A stretch of DNA of 64,000 nt from assembly GCA_022410635.1 (NCBI GenBank), contig JAJVDF010001211.1:174833-238832 (forward strand), given 5' to 3'. Shown here in pieces: positions 61,521 to 64,000 of this stretch. The translations under genes and the position numbers were made by a program. Below the pieces are notes generated by a model. It had not been told where the DNA came from. It worked only from the letters and a program-made list of their open reading frames with translations, and did not search any database. This DNA comes from Tretioscincus oriximinensis. Taxonomy: Eukaryota; Chordata; Lepidosauria; Squamata; Gymnophthalmidae. Each line of letters begins with the position of its first letter. Position 1 is the first letter of the stretch.

Positions 61521-61681
61521 GAAGAGGCCTCCATTTTTCCTTCCATGGTGCAGCGAGTGTCTTGATCGGAGTAGAAGAAGGATGTCTGTTGAGTGCTGCA
61601 AGCACAGCCTGGTACACAGGATTTGTTGATCATGACTCTATGCTAGGGATGGATCAGCCTAGCCCAGCTTTTAGGCATTTT

Positions 61682-61861
61682 GGCTCCCTCCCCACTGAGC
61701 CTTCTTCTTGGCTATATCTCAGAATAGGAATGTGCCATCTACATGCTAGTGTAGGCTGTGGCAGGCCCCGAATGGGGCCTGCCACAGCCTACACCGGCAT
61801 GTGGATGACCAAGCTCTGTACCAAGATATAACCCAGAATAAGGCTCAGTGGGGACAGGGCC
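61682..61861. mobile_element. Palindromic 'CCCACTGAGCC' MITE, best-preserved copy
   Basis: 'ccccactgagccttcttc' to 'aataaggctcagtgggga'. The core 'gtgtaggctgtggcaggccc' faces 'gggcctgccacagcctacac', a perfect 20-bp stem, so the element is close to a full palindrome. Confidence 0.9.
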
Positions 61862-62460
61862 TCTGTGTCTTTTATTCATCTTCAAACTCCTGGTTGAGTT
61901 TTGAAAAAGAAAAGAAAAATATTTTCATTTTCCTTTGCAGATTTCCTTCATCTTTATTACATTACTTCATAGAGCTGATCTATAGTAAAATAGATTATTT
62001 TAAATTAAACCAATTTAAATAATTGATTTTAATTAAATCCACTATTTGTGCATCTATGATTTCTTTTTTTGAAGAAGAGGAGCATCTTTTCTGGCAAAGA
62101 TGGCCATTAAATAATGTCGATTAACATCAGTTTTTCACTAATGACCTTAACAATACACATTTCACAGTGATGTGCTGATGGTTTTACAAATATTTTGGTA
62201 AATACTAAAAAAAGTGAATTATTTGTGTATTTTAAATAGCTAGAAATGAGTATTGACATTACTGAGAAAATAACTGTGGAGTTCTTTGATGAGTATGAAA
62301 TAAAATACTCATAATTAGACATTTCAAACAAACTTGTCTACTTCCTTTTGAAAAAAAGAAAGTCAATGGCATTTTTCCGAATAAAGTTTCCATAGCATAC
62401 TTTAGCATAATTAAGGCTGAAAATCTATAATTCTGATCCAATAGTAAACTATTAAATTGT

Positions 62461-62665
62461 TAGTCAGTTTCAGAGAAATAGTCGTGTTAGTCCAGTAGAA
62501 AGTCCATCAAAGGGGCTGGTAGCACTTGGAGACTAACAGGAGAAACGTGGGTGGCAGAAGCTTTCGTAGAAGAAAATATCTGAAGAAGTAGACATGTCTA
62601 CGAAAGCTTCTGCAACCTATTTTTCTCCTATTAATCTCTAAATGCTACCAGCCTCTTTGCTGGAT
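62461..62665. mobile_element. Palindromic repeat, second copy of the family at 13749
   Basis: 'tcagagaaatagtcgtgtta', 'ggtggcagaagctttcgtag', complement 'ctacgaaagcttctgcaacc', then 'aaatgctaccagcctcttt'. Also self-complementary about its centre. Confidence 0.75.
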
Positions 62666-62997
62666 TTTAAATTATTAGTATACGTACATGTTTTAAGATT
62701 GCACTGTATAGCTAGGAATATAAACATCATGTTTCTTTTTTTTTAATTGTTCAATGTGTTATTACAAAGTAACAATCAACTCAATTCCATGACATCACAT
62801 CAAAACATGCCTTGCCAGCCAATTCCAAATTAGTTCTTAAAAGTGCAGCTACTTTTTGAGCTGAAAGAAATGTCAGTTTGATTATAGTACTACCTCTAAT
62901 AAAACTAAAATTGTGGCTTCAATAGTTCAGGATTAACTATCAGCACATGAATCAATTGTTGATTCCCTGTAGCAAGTATTTAGAAACATTCTTGAAG
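62666..62997. other. Intergenic, no recognised feature
   Basis: AT-rich sequence without recognised repeats. Confidence 0.4.
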
Positions 62998-64000
62998 AAA
63001 AGAAGAAGAAGAGCAACTGGGTTCTTATATGCCGCTTTTCTCACCTTTCAATGGGACTCAAAGCGGCTTACAAGGGTATTTTGCCCAAAGGCTTCCATTC
63101 TTTTTTTTAAAAAAAATATATTTTTATTATTTTGAAAGAAATGAAATAAAATAAAATAAAACCAATTTTGACCATTTACAATATTCTACAATTTACAGAT
63201 TGCTTAATTACAAAGTCAAAATAAAAAAATAATTCTTTTTCTGTCGGGTGGGAAGTAACAATATAGTTTATAGCCATTTATACATGAAAGGAAAAATTTG
63301 TTTTTCAATATTAATCCATACGGACTCCAGACGTCTATTGGACATGTACTTCAATACTTTAAACCATTTTTGTTTCATGGTCTGTGCATTATTTGTACCT
63401 AAATATTTATGTCTTAGTTCATATATAAAATCAAATTTCATTATTTCTATTACATATGCAACCCAGTTTTTCACAGTCCATTTTGTTTTGTCCTTCCATC
63501 CATAACATCTGGACAGATGGGCAGCGGATATTAAACTGCAATACAAATTATAGTCCTCCTTATATTGGATTTTGAAATTTATTTCTAATAAAAACCATTT
63601 TTCAAAGTTCCAATTCATAGTTCGTCCCATTATTACATCAATTATTGCTTGAATTATCTTCCAATATTTTCTTATTTCCGGGCAATACCACCACATGTGT
63701 TCATAATTTGCTGGCTGTTTTCCACAATGCCAGCAGTTTGGAGGGATGTTAACATGCATGTGTGTTAAAATTGCCGGTGTTCTATACCAGAAGGAAATAA
63801 ATTTTAATCTGAATTCAAAAATTTTATTGAATTTTATCCTTTTCAATTGATTGAGAAAAAAGTCTATATTGGCTTTTTGTATATTCATCTTCTGGTGAGG
63901 CTTCCATTCTATCTTCCCCACCAGTCTATGGTGGTTCCCATGTATCTACTTGCGTTCAGTTGCCATTTCTTGCACTTCATGCTTTTGAATAGCTGGGTTG
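62998..64000 (-). mobile_element. SINE, GAA/CTT-tailed family, interrupted by an L1
   Basis: Left part 62998-63101 (GAAGAAGAAGAG, 'gggactcaaagcggcttac') and right part 63898-64000 ('ctatcttccccaccagtc', 'gaatagctgggttg'). The SINE continues past the window's end. Joined, the two parts match the copy at 6733 in reverse. Confidence 0.88.
63102..63897 (-). mobile_element. 5'-truncated L1 LINE insertion with 13-bp target duplication
   Basis: The target AGGCTTCCATTCT is duplicated perfectly at 63089-63101 and 63898-63910. The insert has a T-rich left end (its poly-A tail on the minus strand) and an open ORF2 C-terminus at 63268-63921 (minus; the first codons lie in the SINE). The frame carries the L1 zinc-knuckle block CWHCGKQPANYEHMWWYCPE and no stop for over 200 codons, so the insertion is probably young. 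Confidence 0.9.

Overview
This window is vertebrate nuclear DNA, most likely from a squamate reptile (lizard or gecko). It holds a multi-exon gene with GT-AG introns and conserved protein exons. The introns and flanks are full of CR1-like LINEs, tRNA-derived SINEs of the Sauria type with CTT/GAA or AATA tails, a Bov-B (RTE) fragment, L2-like tails, a Penelope-like element, a chromodomain Ty3/gypsy element and many palindromic DNA transposons. That mix, Bov-B plus Sauria-type SINEs especially, points to Squamata. The species cannot be named from this.

Region 1 (1-16340, + strand): the last seven coding exons and the 3' UTR of RPS6KA1 (p90 ribosomal S6 kinase 1, RSK1). They encode 288 residues without an indel relative to the human protein as I recall it. 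The piece starts just after the ATP-binding lysine of the C-terminal kinase domain and ends in the ERK-docking and PDZ-binding tail. The N-terminal kinase lies upstream of the window. Introns carry CR1s, SINEs and a mariner-like MITE, and one holds a decayed duplicate of the end of the activation-loop exon.

Region 2 (16340-38500): intergenic DNA made mostly of transposons. It includes a 1 kb TA-flanked foldback element, the 'CCCACTGAGCC' MITE, several CR1s, a GC-rich hAT-like palindrome beside an assembly gap, and a Penelope-like element with a GIY-YIG domain.

Region 3 (about 38500-40690): a strong CpG island of about 2.2 kb with no recognisable coding exon. It is the best promoter candidate. 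In mammals the next gene downstream of RPS6KA1 on the same strand is ARID1A, so an ARID1A-related or lncRNA promoter is possible, but nothing here proves it.

Region 4 (40700-64000): non-coding. It holds a broken Ty3/gypsy chromovirus (43680-47941, minus strand, 5-bp target duplication), a Bov-B fragment, a complete 548-bp hAT-like element with an 8-bp target duplication, two head-to-head solo LTRs with 6-bp target duplications, and a 5'-truncated L1 inserted into a SINE with a 13-bp target duplication. Quiet stretches lie between them.

Three runs of N (15258-15294, 26399-26978, 44112-44720) hide sequence. No prokaryotic system, CRISPR array, operon or functional RNA gene was seen. The novelty here lies in exon duplication, nested and foldback transposons and the orphan CpG island, not in a new protein system.
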